55,747 bases of DNA from contig NHFO01000009.1 in assembly GCA_002170235.1 (NCBI GenBank), forward strand, positions 1 through 55,747. The letters run 5' to 3'. A program made the translations under genes and the position numbers. This document shows positions 30,401-34,907 of the stretch, piece after piece (positions within the stretch are counted from its first letter, which is position 1; each line of letters starts with the position of its first letter). The notes beneath the pieces are model-generated. The model saw only the letters and a program-made list of their open reading frames with translations, had not been told where the DNA came from and did not search any database. The DNA comes from Flavobacteriales bacterium TMED113 (GTDB taxonomy: Bacteria > Bacteroidota > Bacteroidia > Flavobacteriales > TMED113).

Positions 30401-33400
30401 TTCTTGTTAAGTCTTATACTGCAGATACATTTACTGTCAACGTTGGAGTAGCAGCACAAGACAGCAGATATACACATGCCTTTATTAGTGCTGCATCAAA
30501 TGGCGTTGCAAGAGCAAATACAATGGTTGAGATTGCTCCAGACGGTGTTACATTTACTTGCACACAAGACGGTAATAATACAAACCATTCATATCCAAGA
30601 GCAGATGACCCTGCAATAAAAGAATGGTTACCTGTTGAGTCTGTTGTTGGTAACGTAATTACTGTTGATGTTGGAGCATCACAACAAGGTCAGCAATATC
30701 CTCATACATTCGTTTCTGCTTTAACTGGCGCAGTCAAGAAACAAGATGGCACACTTACAGTACATATTGGTGCATCTCCTGCAGGACAACAATATCCTCA
30801 TACATTTGTAAATGCAACATCAGGTGCATTAATTACTGGTGGTGGATATGTCCATAGATTTGTCAGTGCAGATAGTAATGCAATTCAAATTGTTGGTGGT
30901 GCACAGTTAACACCAACCAATGCATACTACACTCCTGAGACTGGTGAGTTAACATTTACAGTTGCAGGACATACATTAACAACTGCTAATAAAATTACTA
31001 TTGCACCTCAGTCATTGACAATGAGTTGCTCTTCTGACCAGTTTGCATCTCAGCATGTATATCCACGTCCTCATGACCCAGTGATTGATAGTGAGTTAGA
31101 TGTTATTGAAACCTCTACATGGGCATGGCCTATAAAGGGTGAGCTTGAATACTACCGTAATCGTCTAGTTAGCGAAGAATATACAGGAACTGAGGGTGAC
31201 GAAGTTGAAACAGAAGTTACCAGTTTGATGGCAATATTCAATGATACATTGACTAACCCAAGTAATATTCTCAACAGGTCTTATACTTTACCATTCGCAT
31301 GGCCTGTTAAGTATACTCCAGATTTACCAATTCGTGATTTAACTGTTACTTATGATTCAAGTAATGGTGGAGAAGGTAGTAACTCTTCATGGAATCTAAC
31401 ATGCCCTGAGGTTGTATCTGCACTTAATACATTGATGGAAATTCCTATCAATACGATTATAGAAGCAGCAACAAATAATGTAAATTATCTAACTGGTAGT
31501 GTTACAAAAACATTCCCTTATAACAGTAATACAAATTATCAGGGAGGCACATGTTATAACGTAACATCTGCTGTAGACACATTGATGGGTCTATTATCTG
31601 CAGCACTCGGTGGTGGCACACAAAATGACCAAAGAGTTGCTAATCAACTTCTATTCAATACAAATGCTATTGAGCAAAGAGCATACGACCAAACAGTATC
31701 TTACTATGGCACTACAAACGCCACATTACAGTTTGCTACTGATGTGATGAAAGCAGTGCGTTATGACATGATTACTATGGGTAACGCTGGATCATTCCGT
31801 TTACTACAAGACTGGTTTGATGGTGAAGGTAACTTTATAGCATATCAAGATGTAACTAGGTCTCATCTAATTTACTATCTAACAAGAATTAGAGAATACA
31901 TGAAGAGTGTCCTCTATGACAGAGCGGATACAGGTTGGACAGGTTATCCTGTATATATTCCTTCTGAGAGATTGGAGTATAACCAAGAGGCAGCTGAGTT
32001 TATTATGGACTCATCTCTAAACCCAATCGAGTATGCTCTAGAATTATCTAAATTCCCAACTGAGGCATCTGTTACATGGATACCTAGCACAGACGCAGAA
32101 AATCTTGGTAAGACATATCAAATGGGTATTGACTACAACACAGACCCTGCTCTTGTTGTACTTACACCTACAGTTGATGTTGGATTTGACCGTGCAGAAT
32201 ATAGAGTCAGAGTCAACCGTGCAAACCAATTCCGTCGTGGTGATATCTTAACTTACATTCCTGCATCTCAAACTTCTGTAACTGCATTTACTACCCAACC
32301 TTACTGGTATGTTATGACTGCAACTGCACAGTGGTTTGAAATTGGTGCACATTACATTCATGATGGTAGACATAGAAACGTAACTGTAGACACTAATAAC
32401 TCAGGGTCTCAAATATTCTCGGTTGTTAGAAGGTCTGGTATTACAAGGACTTCTCCTGTATTCCCATCTGACCCATCAGAGACACCAATACAGGGTGGAT
32501 TTAATCCTGCTGATGTTATCTACGGTTCTACATCAGATGCTACTGCTGAAATTGGCACAGTATTTGCTAATGAATCAAACATCAGAGTGTTGATGAAGTA
32601 TTATGGATTATCAACTATTACTGCTAACTTTGTTAACGGTGAAAATGTAGTTGTCTCAGGTGCTACATCCAACACAGGTAAGGTAATTCAGACTGTTACT
32701 AAGGATGCAGATTCAAATGGATTTGTAAAACTTATAGATGTAGCAGGCACTATAAACGTAGGTGATACAATAGAGGGCACAACTTCTGGTGCTACTGGTG
32801 TTGTTACAGCAGACGTTAGTGATAGGATGTTAATCAACGTTGAGAAAGGAGATTTCAACACTGGCGATTATGCATTTAATAAAGAAAATGCTGCTGAAGT
32901 ATACTTCTCAACTTACACTAATAAGTCTGGTAGTCTAACAGACACAGAGGGTGGACGTATAACAATAGATGTAGAAACTATCTCTAATGCATGGGATGCA
33001 GGGGATGTTGTTTACGGTAGTGTTACTGATTATATTTTAGATGTTAAGGGATTGTCTGGCACACAGATTCAACTTAACCAGTATATTCATGGAAGAGCTA
33101 TTTACGAATTGACTCTAGGACCTCCTATCGTTGATACTGGTGTTAACGATACATTTAACGTTGGTGACCAGATATCATTACTACAAGGTACAACCCAGAA
33201 GTCCCCAGGTTGGACAGCAACTGTTACTCAGTATATCAATGGATTGAGTATAACAGATTCTAATGACCCTAACTATCAAGTCCATAAACTTTGGATTGGT
33301 AATTTAATACCTGTTGGTGCAGAAACCTCAGACATATCAGAAGTTTCTAATCCTACAAATAATATCGGTAAGATTGAGCTTGGAAGTAACTTCCCAACAA

Positions 33401-34899
33401 TATACACTAACGTTGTTGGATACACTGCTACAGAGTATAGTGCATACGGTAAGGTTGTTGCTATTGAGCAAGCTGGTATTAATGCAACAATTTGGGTTGA
33501 GGATGCACAAGGAGAATTCCTTAACAATATGAGTGTGCAGTCTGATTATGGATGGGGTGGTGCGGTATCATCTGCTCGCACCCTTGAGGGTAGAGTTGAC
33601 AGATACTTTAGAGGATTTGACGGTACACAAACTACATTCGACCTTACTATCAACAATGGTGAAGCATACTTCCCAGACCCTGCAGGACACTTACTTGTAT
33701 ATGTTAATGGTATCTTACAACCCCCAGGTGGTAATGCAAGTTATGTTGCATTCTCTGATAAGATTCAATACAATGAAGCACCTGACATCGGTAGTGAATT
33801 TATTGGATACTATGTTGGTAAACTAAGACAGTTAGATGACATATCATTTGAGTTTGATTCATTAAGGTCTTCATTCAACCTTAAGCGTGGTGGACTATTC
33901 TACTCATTGACATTGACTGAGGGTGTTTCTTCTAACACTATACTTCCAGAAAACAATATTATTGTTTCACTGAATGGTATTATCCAAGAGCCAGGAACAG
34001 CATATGAATTGGTTGGTAGTAGAATAATCTTTGCTGAGACTCCTCGTGCAGGAAGCACATTTGTTGGATTCTCATACATTGGTAGTGACGCTGACGTTAT
34101 TGCAGCAACAGTTGTGCCACCAATAGAATCTGGTGACAATCTCTTAATAGAGGGTGAAGAATTTGCAAGAGAAGTTGCTCTAATTGAGTCTTCTAACTCT
34201 TTGATTACATTTGAATATACAGGTTCAGTCAAAGGTAGAAATGCAGCTGCACTTGCTACTGTTACACGTGGTCAGATAACTAACGCAATCCTCACAAACC
34301 CAGGTGACGGTTATGACTCACGTCCTAACGTTGACGTTATATCATCTTCTGGATTCGATGCAAATATCAAGGCATTGACTGGTATTACAAGAATTGATGT
34401 TAAGACATCAGGTGTCGGATATGCTATGCCTTCGGTTTTAGTTGAAACAGAAGTCCCAGATGATTTCGTAGAACCTACAGGCACACCTGTAAATGGTGGA
34501 TTTGATATCCTTGCGGGTGAGGGTAGTGAATACACTGGTGGCACTACAATTACTGAGGGTACAATTGCTATTACTCAAGACCCAACTAACGTAACTGTCA
34601 ATCAAGGTCAGACTGCATCATTCACAGTTGTTTCTACTGTAACTAATACTTCTACTATGAATTATCAGTGGCAGAAGAAGGAGTATGGCACACAAACTTG
34701 GAGTAACATTATTGGTGCTAACCAAGCAACATACTTCACTAATGCAACTACACAAGCTGATGATAGTGATGAGTATCGTGTAGCAATAACTGCTGCGGGT
34801 GCAACTCCTGTCTACTCACTATCTGCTGTATTATCTGTCCAAACAGGTGCAACTGTAATTACAGGATTCACACCTAACCAAATCTTCGATGACATCTAA
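12475..34899 (+). CDS. giant multidomain baseplate-associated/adhesin protein (7474 aa) in the gp7 position
   Basis: One uninterrupted frame of 22.4 kb. The N-terminus (residues 1-65, NISERVENQLPEF-type) and a core at about 660-1130 (GTELATQYLFKILFGENVSL, FYPRDEI) match the conserved part of large structural proteins that follow gp6 in cyanomyoviruses; T4 places gp7 (1032 aa) there. The domain order is: FDG-type modules (135-295), GSGY array 1 (297-624), core, GSGY array 2 (1133-1357), YHYH-like domain (1369-1563), EF-hand loop (1618-1629), beta-propeller-like region (1841-2218), LamG-like 1 (2219-2442), two CBM5/12-like units (2657-2786), GSGY array 3 (3091-3326), helical Cys-RD-GGN repeats (3992-4307 and 4900-5496), FTC-MD repeats (4336-4549 and 5693-6205), LamG-like 2 and 3, FDG modules (7040-7200) and an Ig-like C-terminal domain (7360-7459). 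It is probably anchored to the wedge by the N-terminal core and displays glycan-binding domains outward. The function of most parts is inferred. Confidence 0.85.
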   Translation: MQTKNINVSDRVENQLPEFIRQEDRQLVNFLFEYYKSQEKTGRPYDILNNLLNYLNLDNYNSKTLSSSTLLLSEISTIDTKIEIESIDGFVEKNGSIMIDNEVIYYESVTRGPDAIITPGVSYPQFNKKKQQLENPFLLFDGVRREFPLSFLGTPVAPPSAQHLIVITYNDMLTPDVDYTINGSNLVFTVAPRARSGADDSEFTQVTYLVGYADQPIITLDDVSYTEWQGTKNYPLRVNDVAYSPTSDIGLVIQKNGRLQQPYVDYTVFETTVIFKNPIGAADEIDIRSVEYIAPVFGSGASAVVAVNAAGQVSRIIPKTGGEKYRLDFNPKVIITSNDGSGATVRSLIGGIKNINLIDGGQGYNSYNPPIPVVATPTDPNGTAAVVSLTVDDETGTVDSITIDDSGSGYSFIPSITFKNPSGATISPCTIDSEGRVNVDSISVLTMGSGYSNPPTVYIDPAPADGINAQAQARINQDGQVYEIQITNRGRGYVTAPRVAIIDPVGAQVLDVTVASGSVTNIEMLTGGSGYNDAPSVYIVDDRKDGFGEPIGGIGATAAATIFNGEITDINITNFGSGYSTEFPPKIFIAEPKAARASLDVGFDEVTGYDVIEPGIGYSPSAFLECSRGVSGAVTYDNYHNEVYASEANLRQSNHLAGAVVANLDSLFIKEVFDKFRRQYLPTLDIDFSKVDPVQVIKNISDFYISKGTELATQYLFKILFGENVSLFYPRDEIISPSNATWVVDTVLRAELISGDPANLIDSQVVQYADAVDLNIKQANALIENVITIIEGTDTIYELAISEETLVGLFKIPYKTTLVEPLSTDGQIITVDSTIGWPERNGTILINDVEQVQYKEKSLNQFIECTRSKNNVVEDWDPGTIVQSDIFVYTNFGTDTECKMRILGIAEAGTTILNDTGSYYLKGDKLKVANLGATDIDERLTSWLYNVKKLIQVTSATPGGVNNQTATIVCDNPHGLLVSDQVTIYGANPVVYNGTFTVTARLDDFSFSYQLNVPTEIIPEGNILLSVDLNRGKSDITSINNVVSEFTTNIQNSFFNDQYAYIAASGLPNYKIGPFTGSALIPGNQRKLLRFPRIVETISERQDIAANSPIGTWINGVSIWGYKSGDFVQFGPLTQITVDNSGEGYDAGAKPTVEINGGGGTGAAAEVIVNGSLTGFDVTAGGSGYTESPLVSIVGGNGSGATAQAVITGGRVTRILVEQGGQNYTTQPTVSITGGGGTGATATASVRGSIQSVNITNFGTGYTSLPTIKVNSGEGALAQAIVINGRIVSIAIINSGSGYTTSPTVIINGDGFGAIAKATIGTIGEDKGRVLGIVISNRGIGYTQGNTTIRLEAVGQLAEFTPEVFKWNKNLEYELASKYDNAKGYVFTGYNNQFGGEYAHLSDPKELRYVVGDNVFLNPVTQQFQELESNFQHSPILGWAFDGNPIYGPYGYIDPTDQNSGIRRLRTSYKLKANVVYDEATNPNPSRVDGPLISEYAAGTFVADYFYDFQSGDLDNYNGRFCKTPEYPDGTYAYFITIDASDTGVPEYPYILGPQFNSLPDNWNFTQGATQENIPDGVVRFRDPYVNVDIDVDRQPNQEADVLTTEIEGYPIIFEVQDSNNDGIIDANEQQEILEMSEEATLQIYDYFPRVSAESRVDIEVETTTQFESAQIDGFVIENPGESYQVNDTVFFDDTDTGGFGASAIIESVKGNTVMQYTKEIIGDRPYGVITTDIGHELRAQDEIIVNSTPVIDNTNKLFKVKVVAGIESLTVDTSGTGYNADIPPTFELITASGQDAQLRINLLNTGNINTVDIINSGNGYDTANPPQIRISHPQQFKKTRYWLAEYFEASANVEINDIQTTEDRFTYICGTIVETDGDQSGFLAKFDDLGQKVWERYYIPQNQNQKKAEFIKMYLDTSYENDCIYVTGQTYDPQNSVYNPDVWLAKFESGFNNANNPDGILEWQKAIAGISGSTRRDYITTIALDQEKRIYIGGYTDSNSPDPNDMWIIQCDIDGNLVEKRKIASEDGSEEMTQVMWVSNDRFFFTGVNDENNDLIFGEIYYDGANIEIDYIRQMPAIGGYVRNPKFVKDNYGDIILIFDVYNNATSKTDKIQINKFAYATAKSSWEWAKTLTLSNTTFRNIHHSGITVDAFGNYTVVTDVDESENNRYSVITYMKYNGTILTETKVDDTATVGFKSKGHSVDNSGDPILAIDRQVPNQLASFRFNDDSNLTFDHTKLNKGTWQYVNQSEISVDTNIYKFGTGSMKINSAAPVAITNLNTVTVEWSTQAWFAMDTTTYATNHKPILFHILPTLGSELFCELDGDSTSPGYGKVYIHLNNVQVAGSTAATYWTGFGGAAWNHVLFQKRQESLGLYKYEVYINGNLAVEYQSTTDVSLSAITVGGPSAAPSSANCYVGHVDDLVIDDVAPYSATFSAPAAEIPITMSNSDAALLKFDRLHSKAGTYTMSGLTNHTNYAFTDITANTLWSDVNIPAISVWEVGPGGLQILDMSQTVSTLTNSTYTLTADKYEYGTKTSTIPSPQGRQLQITANVVNKFYLRDALYQKIDNVREFTFTQGVKLTKGSILQQFNAAGITSAYATIVDVPEGTLLNPGFGTKYKIGKAYGNFNNTDRFRTTANDVNQITGTYFDTIEEEDPWQSGVAYNTGDRVYNGKRIYAAQGAGTSGSISPVHTTGVVSDGVINWAFIDDAGKFTVDLTQHPYPRPQYLGSDMPEWVPGLLYATGQRVWYKLNVYQVAVSGGGVAGTTAPIHTTGDDTDGGVTWTFVETIEAISLYTRVMPYDMGNNYSVRIEAVQPGSTYIPGDVVSLNSGNITLAADEKSVEISGFAGVKKIRVTARLEKDIIRASEVRTEFVYATSNSPHNFKAGDILFTEGFQGNQFNGSFFIDQLIGSREFTFAIRETALDEPAFVNNAIARVNIYGKHPTLEFTRNHQYVFDVSDVSNFGYYLSFSQDNQYKLEYSFNNIERVGTPGIDATGSNAPFVKFSVLGEVTNISYYFDPSRLGADSPVGENSFIDVITTPFQGTFTISEIVTDFQFKFPLLKEPERASAEIITDEFDNPYTFYSTTSTRAVGPINSIKLVSPGGFYQRLPIISDIASFRQIEKIVVTDGGTEYAPGNYYDVPINGDGEGGKASILVELDDEVGSGTIRSASVTDPGKGYTTATVDIDAIPGILGSTLAGSGGAVNVIIPSEGSGASVFLTGRNIGKIKRLKNNEFGFGYSHDYTLKPEITFPVNLQLFNTSILAQIKITNPGSGYSSVPAVIIEGGGGTGAAAEAIIKNNRLSEIIIKNPGGGYSSEPTVTLKSEFNYVVNLDLNYLQFNFPHGITTGAEVQFRADNVGSTTGELPKPSSAGLTSLVAGQTYYAIAGEAAGLETDQLRFGLTLQSAQGGDYITFLTQGSGRQTLLTEVFGGQAVAVVETSRFLEGEEVYQGSSPENATAVGTVSTNTGWQIGPKILKIVDYTGDWTAGERVTGQISKAAGVIDNLSIARGVLNIGSLTRTPGRFIDDVGKPSEIVQKIQDSYFYQNFSYVVKSQIPITEWKTQVLENNHPAGFNMFGQLELTGGKDISGRNIGTEFTKQVNINNYSNVNEITSFGAAQPIYTDYNNTEVLFRKRRLTSSEEILTSIVKKMDDISGAFNGIDKQFPITVEGEQVIVQNDQLLITLNGVVQSPGESYQVVGGNIVFAEPPKPPSKVNYRTLGVTTTPIYRIALYDSNGTNEFGIFPTLGQQVQGEFSDTFATVIDSGLAHIDVINVTGGTFQLNEEIVRGELFSALIQSVTLLNTETIFEFGESITNLEGDTAIIEETNVDTQGVISDRVVVSKTSGTPEFETGIFDLRLNEYIYSAKSKIAGQITFIAPYEDPATNDVVDELIINPGSTFFGLLFERLVSITNPNVIVDDISKSSITPTELYDASQRINDDFLDFEQVRSTEVVYTGLSGGTISAGDVIINKRVDYNNPNSSFHGTAENRFKDASAMILGNKQEIIDFADAQIAVEHPYFYFPGDVITNPWSRYSDAYRLIQLNKDYIAAVAYDEMITQYPSLTVSDPGKCIRDLHYYIDAVSVDIFRGGNVYTRKLSQDYFDASGNFVYVNNESAETRYGFTRAKEWMKLAIINNITANYTASSGSLTGITFKPHNEIDEGGYDGHGITADPSPNDDYGTAGANTSNNGTDNCSDVQAAITTLHDIVDTTLTNGNLTELPDETVGTYTTGQTKCRRDIGLMIDAVAEDVSNGGNYNTVEFTKKYFNADGSPISNGLTGEEGPSISAITKARDLMFRAINNLLYYKRNATVSETGYMLKDPTTYAGPYTNGSTELEEKDVTGATYNSTTGIMTLTLSGGHSWTTADSVTVRPYSIRFTCSMDNDETFHDYPRAGDPAFNTPITISGTGATTIDLDVGSSPLVSHTPTGATYDPSTGMMVLTIGAHNLSVGEYVKLDDDSITFTCAMDDNATNHSYPRNTDPASNVPLQIIARTDTTIKLFVAAQNSEPLYTHTFVSATTGAVKSGGGYTHTFISALPNAVFLGGGSRAEYFDPNYASGRNQSIQNCANVQAYIATLADIATTAISHGDLDNVNALASITDGTFVDGETIRTIKLAYQNKSSGLFVTGDQIKGMTSGAVTSAIGINTGLKWIFSGAITGTFQAGEFITNSTLSNTNCTTSVIERKTTLVGSQSVRIPSNGYLAAADSYDFTWGTADFTLETWFRPDAVSGTQHIFDFRRTSAATGLRVYLDGSTIRVANGTSTLVSGGTVQATVWQHLAVVRSTGVITLYLNGNVIASAADTNNYLYAPAWVGTSFQQSLGFTGYIDLLCMRRGEADYTATFSPPSQIDYTRQNISLGIDGEQPFILSTTECYATFTGQRSSNATARKVDYGTDDIIIKDVDLGRASYRDAAGIISLNAEWIAEEAVGYMQAQFPDFTIPGDTMATQSYGGTSTCIRDTKDYILSALVKDLADGGNYNTLYTARTYLEVSGKLKHVQQEILQTLYTWDYAATLCNEVITTTSTDLTGTYTQKLRIPNNFTSPASTAIQNEVTTLMNDILEVLAPTGDRFRDGGVAIWKNRDYIAEETVGYIQNKYTQTIDGTEYDYLVMPGYGEPYCLRDLKDHILPAVISDLATGGTYNIENVVDQYLDGQENILHVENELNPMLDAFAYAEMLAEKAVNQLLLSPGETASSLGFPAQYQDDYHSPVYTARGAYRDDTVTIDTEGYPQVNRNANDRFVDAVDAIQANKRIIAQEAVEIMNDMSKYSALAITGGAVNCVDDVVDILDAVSHDLLFDCNEKIYDASALYVETENNSLKHIESEWEASITTFKIARDIAILAFRNGFGRDYVEGNEPDTTQVQSYEQNPRTTIYQKCGDAIDANIRYIAENAVALGRIQYPSLSIPGGPINCVHDVTDLLRAMVFNLKYGGDNYVQYGAEFYVGYGGSALIHVNSQSTETLWIFNKAKDLAIRAMKDQIITDNAGYGYQRFYNAVLNPTTALVDGGGINGNANLLLTRTIHQKKNNIDVSENSSSGVDPTEDSVFSVVTVIPSTAVDACLFELGGAAQGVWVGFRDGGTYFRIRAGNSNQSYSGGATYTTDSGLAMLDIPIGDITEYMDDEEHEITWEIKIGGDLAVGKGSIRAWIDGNYMGQATTPGGINDATGLGAGAGLMSDTGDGGFAATNGTVANSEPTALNTFTVNVGSSPKSTYDVSGATYDPATGEMVLNIGNHDFRDTSLLTTTGATYDPATGLMVLTSNGHGIKKGDRVIVKDITFTCAMDGGASNHTYPRTTDPYYNKMMIVSAADANTFTINVGVAGATGQHAHTWVSNTNNNIIHSTETVRFLGESINFTCTMDSNQTTHAYPRVTDWAYNSSIGITGVGSTAHTPSTATYDAATGDLGLTLPSVSGFTAPTNISPTGATYDSSTGDLTVVAAGHGVTTGGKVKFVQNAFTFTCTMDNNATQHSYPRTTDPWYDQWILVKSYTADTFTVNVGVAAQDSRYTHAFISAASNGVARANTMVEIAPDGVTFTCTQDGNNTNHSYPRADDPAIKEWLPVESVVGNVITVDVGASQQGQQYPHTFVSALTGAVKKQDGTLTVHIGASPAGQQYPHTFVNATSGALITGGGYVHRFVSADSNAIQIVGGAQLTPTNAYYTPETGELTFTVAGHTLTTANKITIAPQSLTMSCSSDQFASQHVYPRPHDPVIDSELDVIETSTWAWPIKGELEYYRNRLVSEEYTGTEGDEVETEVTSLMAIFNDTLTNPSNILNRSYTLPFAWPVKYTPDLPIRDLTVTYDSSNGGEGSNSSWNLTCPEVVSALNTLMEIPINTIIEAATNNVNYLTGSVTKTFPYNSNTNYQGGTCYNVTSAVDTLMGLLSAALGGGTQNDQRVANQLLFNTNAIEQRAYDQTVSYYGTTNATLQFATDVMKAVRYDMITMGNAGSFRLLQDWFDGEGNFIAYQDVTRSHLIYYLTRIREYMKSVLYDRADTGWTGYPVYIPSERLEYNQEAAEFIMDSSLNPIEYALELSKFPTEASVTWIPSTDAENLGKTYQMGIDYNTDPALVVLTPTVDVGFDRAEYRVRVNRANQFRRGDILTYIPASQTSVTAFTTQPYWYVMTATAQWFEIGAHYIHDGRHRNVTVDTNNSGSQIFSVVRRSGITRTSPVFPSDPSETPIQGGFNPADVIYGSTSDATAEIGTVFANESNIRVLMKYYGLSTITANFVNGENVVVSGATSNTGKVIQTVTKDADSNGFVKLIDVAGTINVGDTIEGTTSGATGVVTADVSDRMLINVEKGDFNTGDYAFNKENAAEVYFSTYTNKSGSLTDTEGGRITIDVETISNAWDAGDVVYGSVTDYILDVKGLSGTQIQLNQYIHGRAIYELTLGPPIVDTGVNDTFNVGDQISLLQGTTQKSPGWTATVTQYINGLSITDSNDPNYQVHKLWIGNLIPVGAETSDISEVSNPTNNIGKIELGSNFPTIYTNVVGYTATEYSAYGKVVAIEQAGINATIWVEDAQGEFLNNMSVQSDYGWGGAVSSARTLEGRVDRYFRGFDGTQTTFDLTINNGEAYFPDPAGHLLVYVNGILQPPGGNASYVAFSDKIQYNEAPDIGSEFIGYYVGKLRQLDDISFEFDSLRSSFNLKRGGLFYSLTLTEGVSSNTILPENNIIVSLNGIIQEPGTAYELVGSRIIFAETPRAGSTFVGFSYIGSDADVIAATVVPPIESGDNLLIEGEEFAREVALIESSNSLITFEYTGSVKGRNAAALATVTRGQITNAILTNPGDGYDSRPNVDVISSSGFDANIKALTGITRIDVKTSGVGYAMPSVLVETEVPDDFVEPTGTPVNGGFDILAGEGSEYTGGTTITEGTIAITQDPTNVTVNQGQTASFTVVSTVTNTSTMNYQWQKKEYGTQTWSNIIGANQATYFTNATTQADDSDEYRVAITAAGATPVYSLSAVLSVQTGATVITGFTPNQIFDDI
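13363..14346 (+). repeat. GSGY repeat array 1 in the giant protein
   Basis: Roughly seven units of about 40 codons with the pattern I-x-I-x-D-x-GSGY, a few residues, P-x-V-x-I, then GGxGTGAxAxAxI. Examples are DDSGSGYSFIPSITF, TMGSGYSNPPTVYID and TGGSGYNDAPSVYIV. Each is likely a beta-hairpin module of a stacked fibre. Confidence 0.75.
15868..16545 (+). repeat. GSGY repeat array 2 in the giant protein
   Basis: Five to six closely similar units, for example TAGGSGYTESPLVSIVGGNG, VEQGGQNYTTQPTVSITGGG and NSGSGYTTSPTVIINGDG, with regular AxAxV endings. It is the cleanest array in the window, and its units are more alike than those of array 1. Confidence 0.8.
16579..17163 (+). other. YHYH-like domain in the giant protein
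   Basis: SPILGWAFDGNPIYGPYGYI, then a Tyr/Arg-rich stretch, then DLDNYNGRFCKTPEYPDGTY and AYFITID match the second half of the YHYH domain seen fully in the protein at 34908. The GQYHYH stretch that names the family is absent here. Confidence 0.65.
17326..17361 (+). other. EF-hand calcium-binding loop in the giant protein
   Basis: Codons 1618-1629 encode DSNNDGIIDANE, which fits the 12-residue EF-hand or dockerin-type loop (Asp1, Asn3, Asp5, Gly6, Ile8, Asp9, Glu12). It is followed by helical sequence QQEILEMSEE. Confidence 0.6.
17995..19128 (+). other. beta-propeller-like region in the giant protein
   Basis: About seven recurring blades show the pattern [D/N]-x-I-Y-[V/I]-[T/G]-G-x-T ... 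D-x-W-[L/I]-x-[K/Q]-F/C-D ... G, for example IYVTGQTYDP, DVWLAKF, IYIGGYTDSN and DMWIIQCD. This resembles SBBP-type propeller repeats. A ligand is not evident. Confidence 0.5.
19129..19800 (+). other. LamG/concanavalin-like domain 1 in the giant protein
   Basis: The segment has the jelly-roll lectin pattern: FGTGSMKIN, VEWSTQAWFAM, then AAWNHVLFQKR, YEVYINGNLAVEY and CYVGHVDDLVIDD. These correspond to the typical SLxFDG, FTIEFWVK, WHHVAVVRxGxxxxLYVNG and GYIDELRI elements of phage lectin domains. Confidence 0.65.
20443..20835 (+). other. tandem CBM5/12-like units in the giant protein
   Basis: Two units start with Trp at 20443 and 20674: WQSGVAYNTGDRVYNGKRIY and WVPGLLYATGQRVWYKLNVY, each followed by a Gly/Thr stretch, HTTG, a DG pair and WxFx. 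The pattern resembles chitin-binding-type CBM5/12 modules found in many fibre proteins. Confidence 0.5.
21745..22452 (+). repeat. GSGY repeat array 3 in the giant protein
   Basis: Units include SPGGFYQRLPIIS, TDGGTEYAPGNYYDVPINGD, TNPGSGYSSVPAVIIEGGGG and KNPGGGYSSEPTVTLKS. The second has the variant GxYxxVPIxGDGxGG that also occurs in gp8 of this phage at about 40580. Confidence 0.7.
24448..25395 (+). repeat. helical Cys-RD-GGN repeats, block A (2 copies)
   Basis: Two copies of a helical module with the signature C-x-RD-x-x-x-x-x-DAV-x-x-D-x-x-x-GGN: CIRDLHYYIDAVSVDIFRGG near 24673 and CRRDIGLMIDAVAEDVSNGG near 25166. Each is followed by a YF-(D/N) turn and an A-R-x-x-M-x-x-AI-x-N helix. 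The spacing is about 490 bases. Confidence 0.65.
25480..26120 (+). repeat. FTC-MD / YPR repeats, block 1 (2 copies)
   Basis: Two copies of a repeat of about 85-95 codons: GATYDPSTGMMVLTIG, then FTCxMD (codons at 25600 and 25855), then HxYPRxxDP, then a TIxLxVxxx strand and YTHTFVSAxxGAV. It is beta-rich; the invariant Cys, His and Arg suggest a defined fold. Confidence 0.7.
26530..27021 (+). other. LamG/concanavalin-like domain 2 in the giant protein
   Basis: This is a very typical phage lectin domain: SVRIPSNGYLA, WGTADFTLETWFRPDA, GLRVYLDGSTIRVANG, WQHLAVVRSTGVITLYLNGN and LGFTGYIDLLCMRRGEADYT. It probably binds a host-surface glycan or stabilises the fibre. Confidence 0.75.
27172..28965 (+). 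repeat. helical Cys-RD-GGN repeats, block B (4 copies)
   Basis: Four tandem copies begin with N-x-x-[YW]IAEE-x-VG-x and centre on Cys codons near 27331 (CIRDTKDYILSALVKDLADG), 27817 (CLRDLKDHILPAVISDLATG), 28300 (CVDDVVDILDAVSHDL) and 28696 (CVHDVTDLLRAMVFNLKYGG). The periods are about 486, 483 and 396 bases. The later copies lose the Arg but keep Cys and Asp. Confidence 0.7.
29038..29484 (+). other. LamG-like domain 3 in the giant protein
   Basis: FSVVTVIPSTAVDACLFELG, GVWVGFRDGGTYFRIRAGN, then HEITWEIKIG and IRAWIDGNYMGQAT follow the jelly-roll pattern of a lectin-like domain, more divergent than domain 2. Confidence 0.5.
29551..31090 (+). repeat. FTC-MD / YPR repeats, block 2 (5 copies)
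   Basis: Five copies with FTC (or MSC in the last) at about 29788, 30016, 30325, 30553 and 31027, each followed by H-x-YPR: NHTYPRTTDP, THAYPRVTDW, QHSYPRTTDP, NHSYPRADDP and QHVYPRPHDP. Strand motifs TFTVNVG and YTHAFISA recur between them. Confidence 0.75.
34552..34851 (+). other. C-terminal Ig-like domain of the giant protein
   Basis: ITQDPTNVTVNQGQTASFTV, then MNYQWQKKEYGTQTWSNI, then DSDEYRVAITAAG fit an I-set-type Ig domain (tryptophan in YQWQ, late Y in EYRV), but without cysteines. The protein at 34908 ends with a similar domain. Confidence 0.65.
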
Positions 34900-34907
34900 A
34901 TAATATC

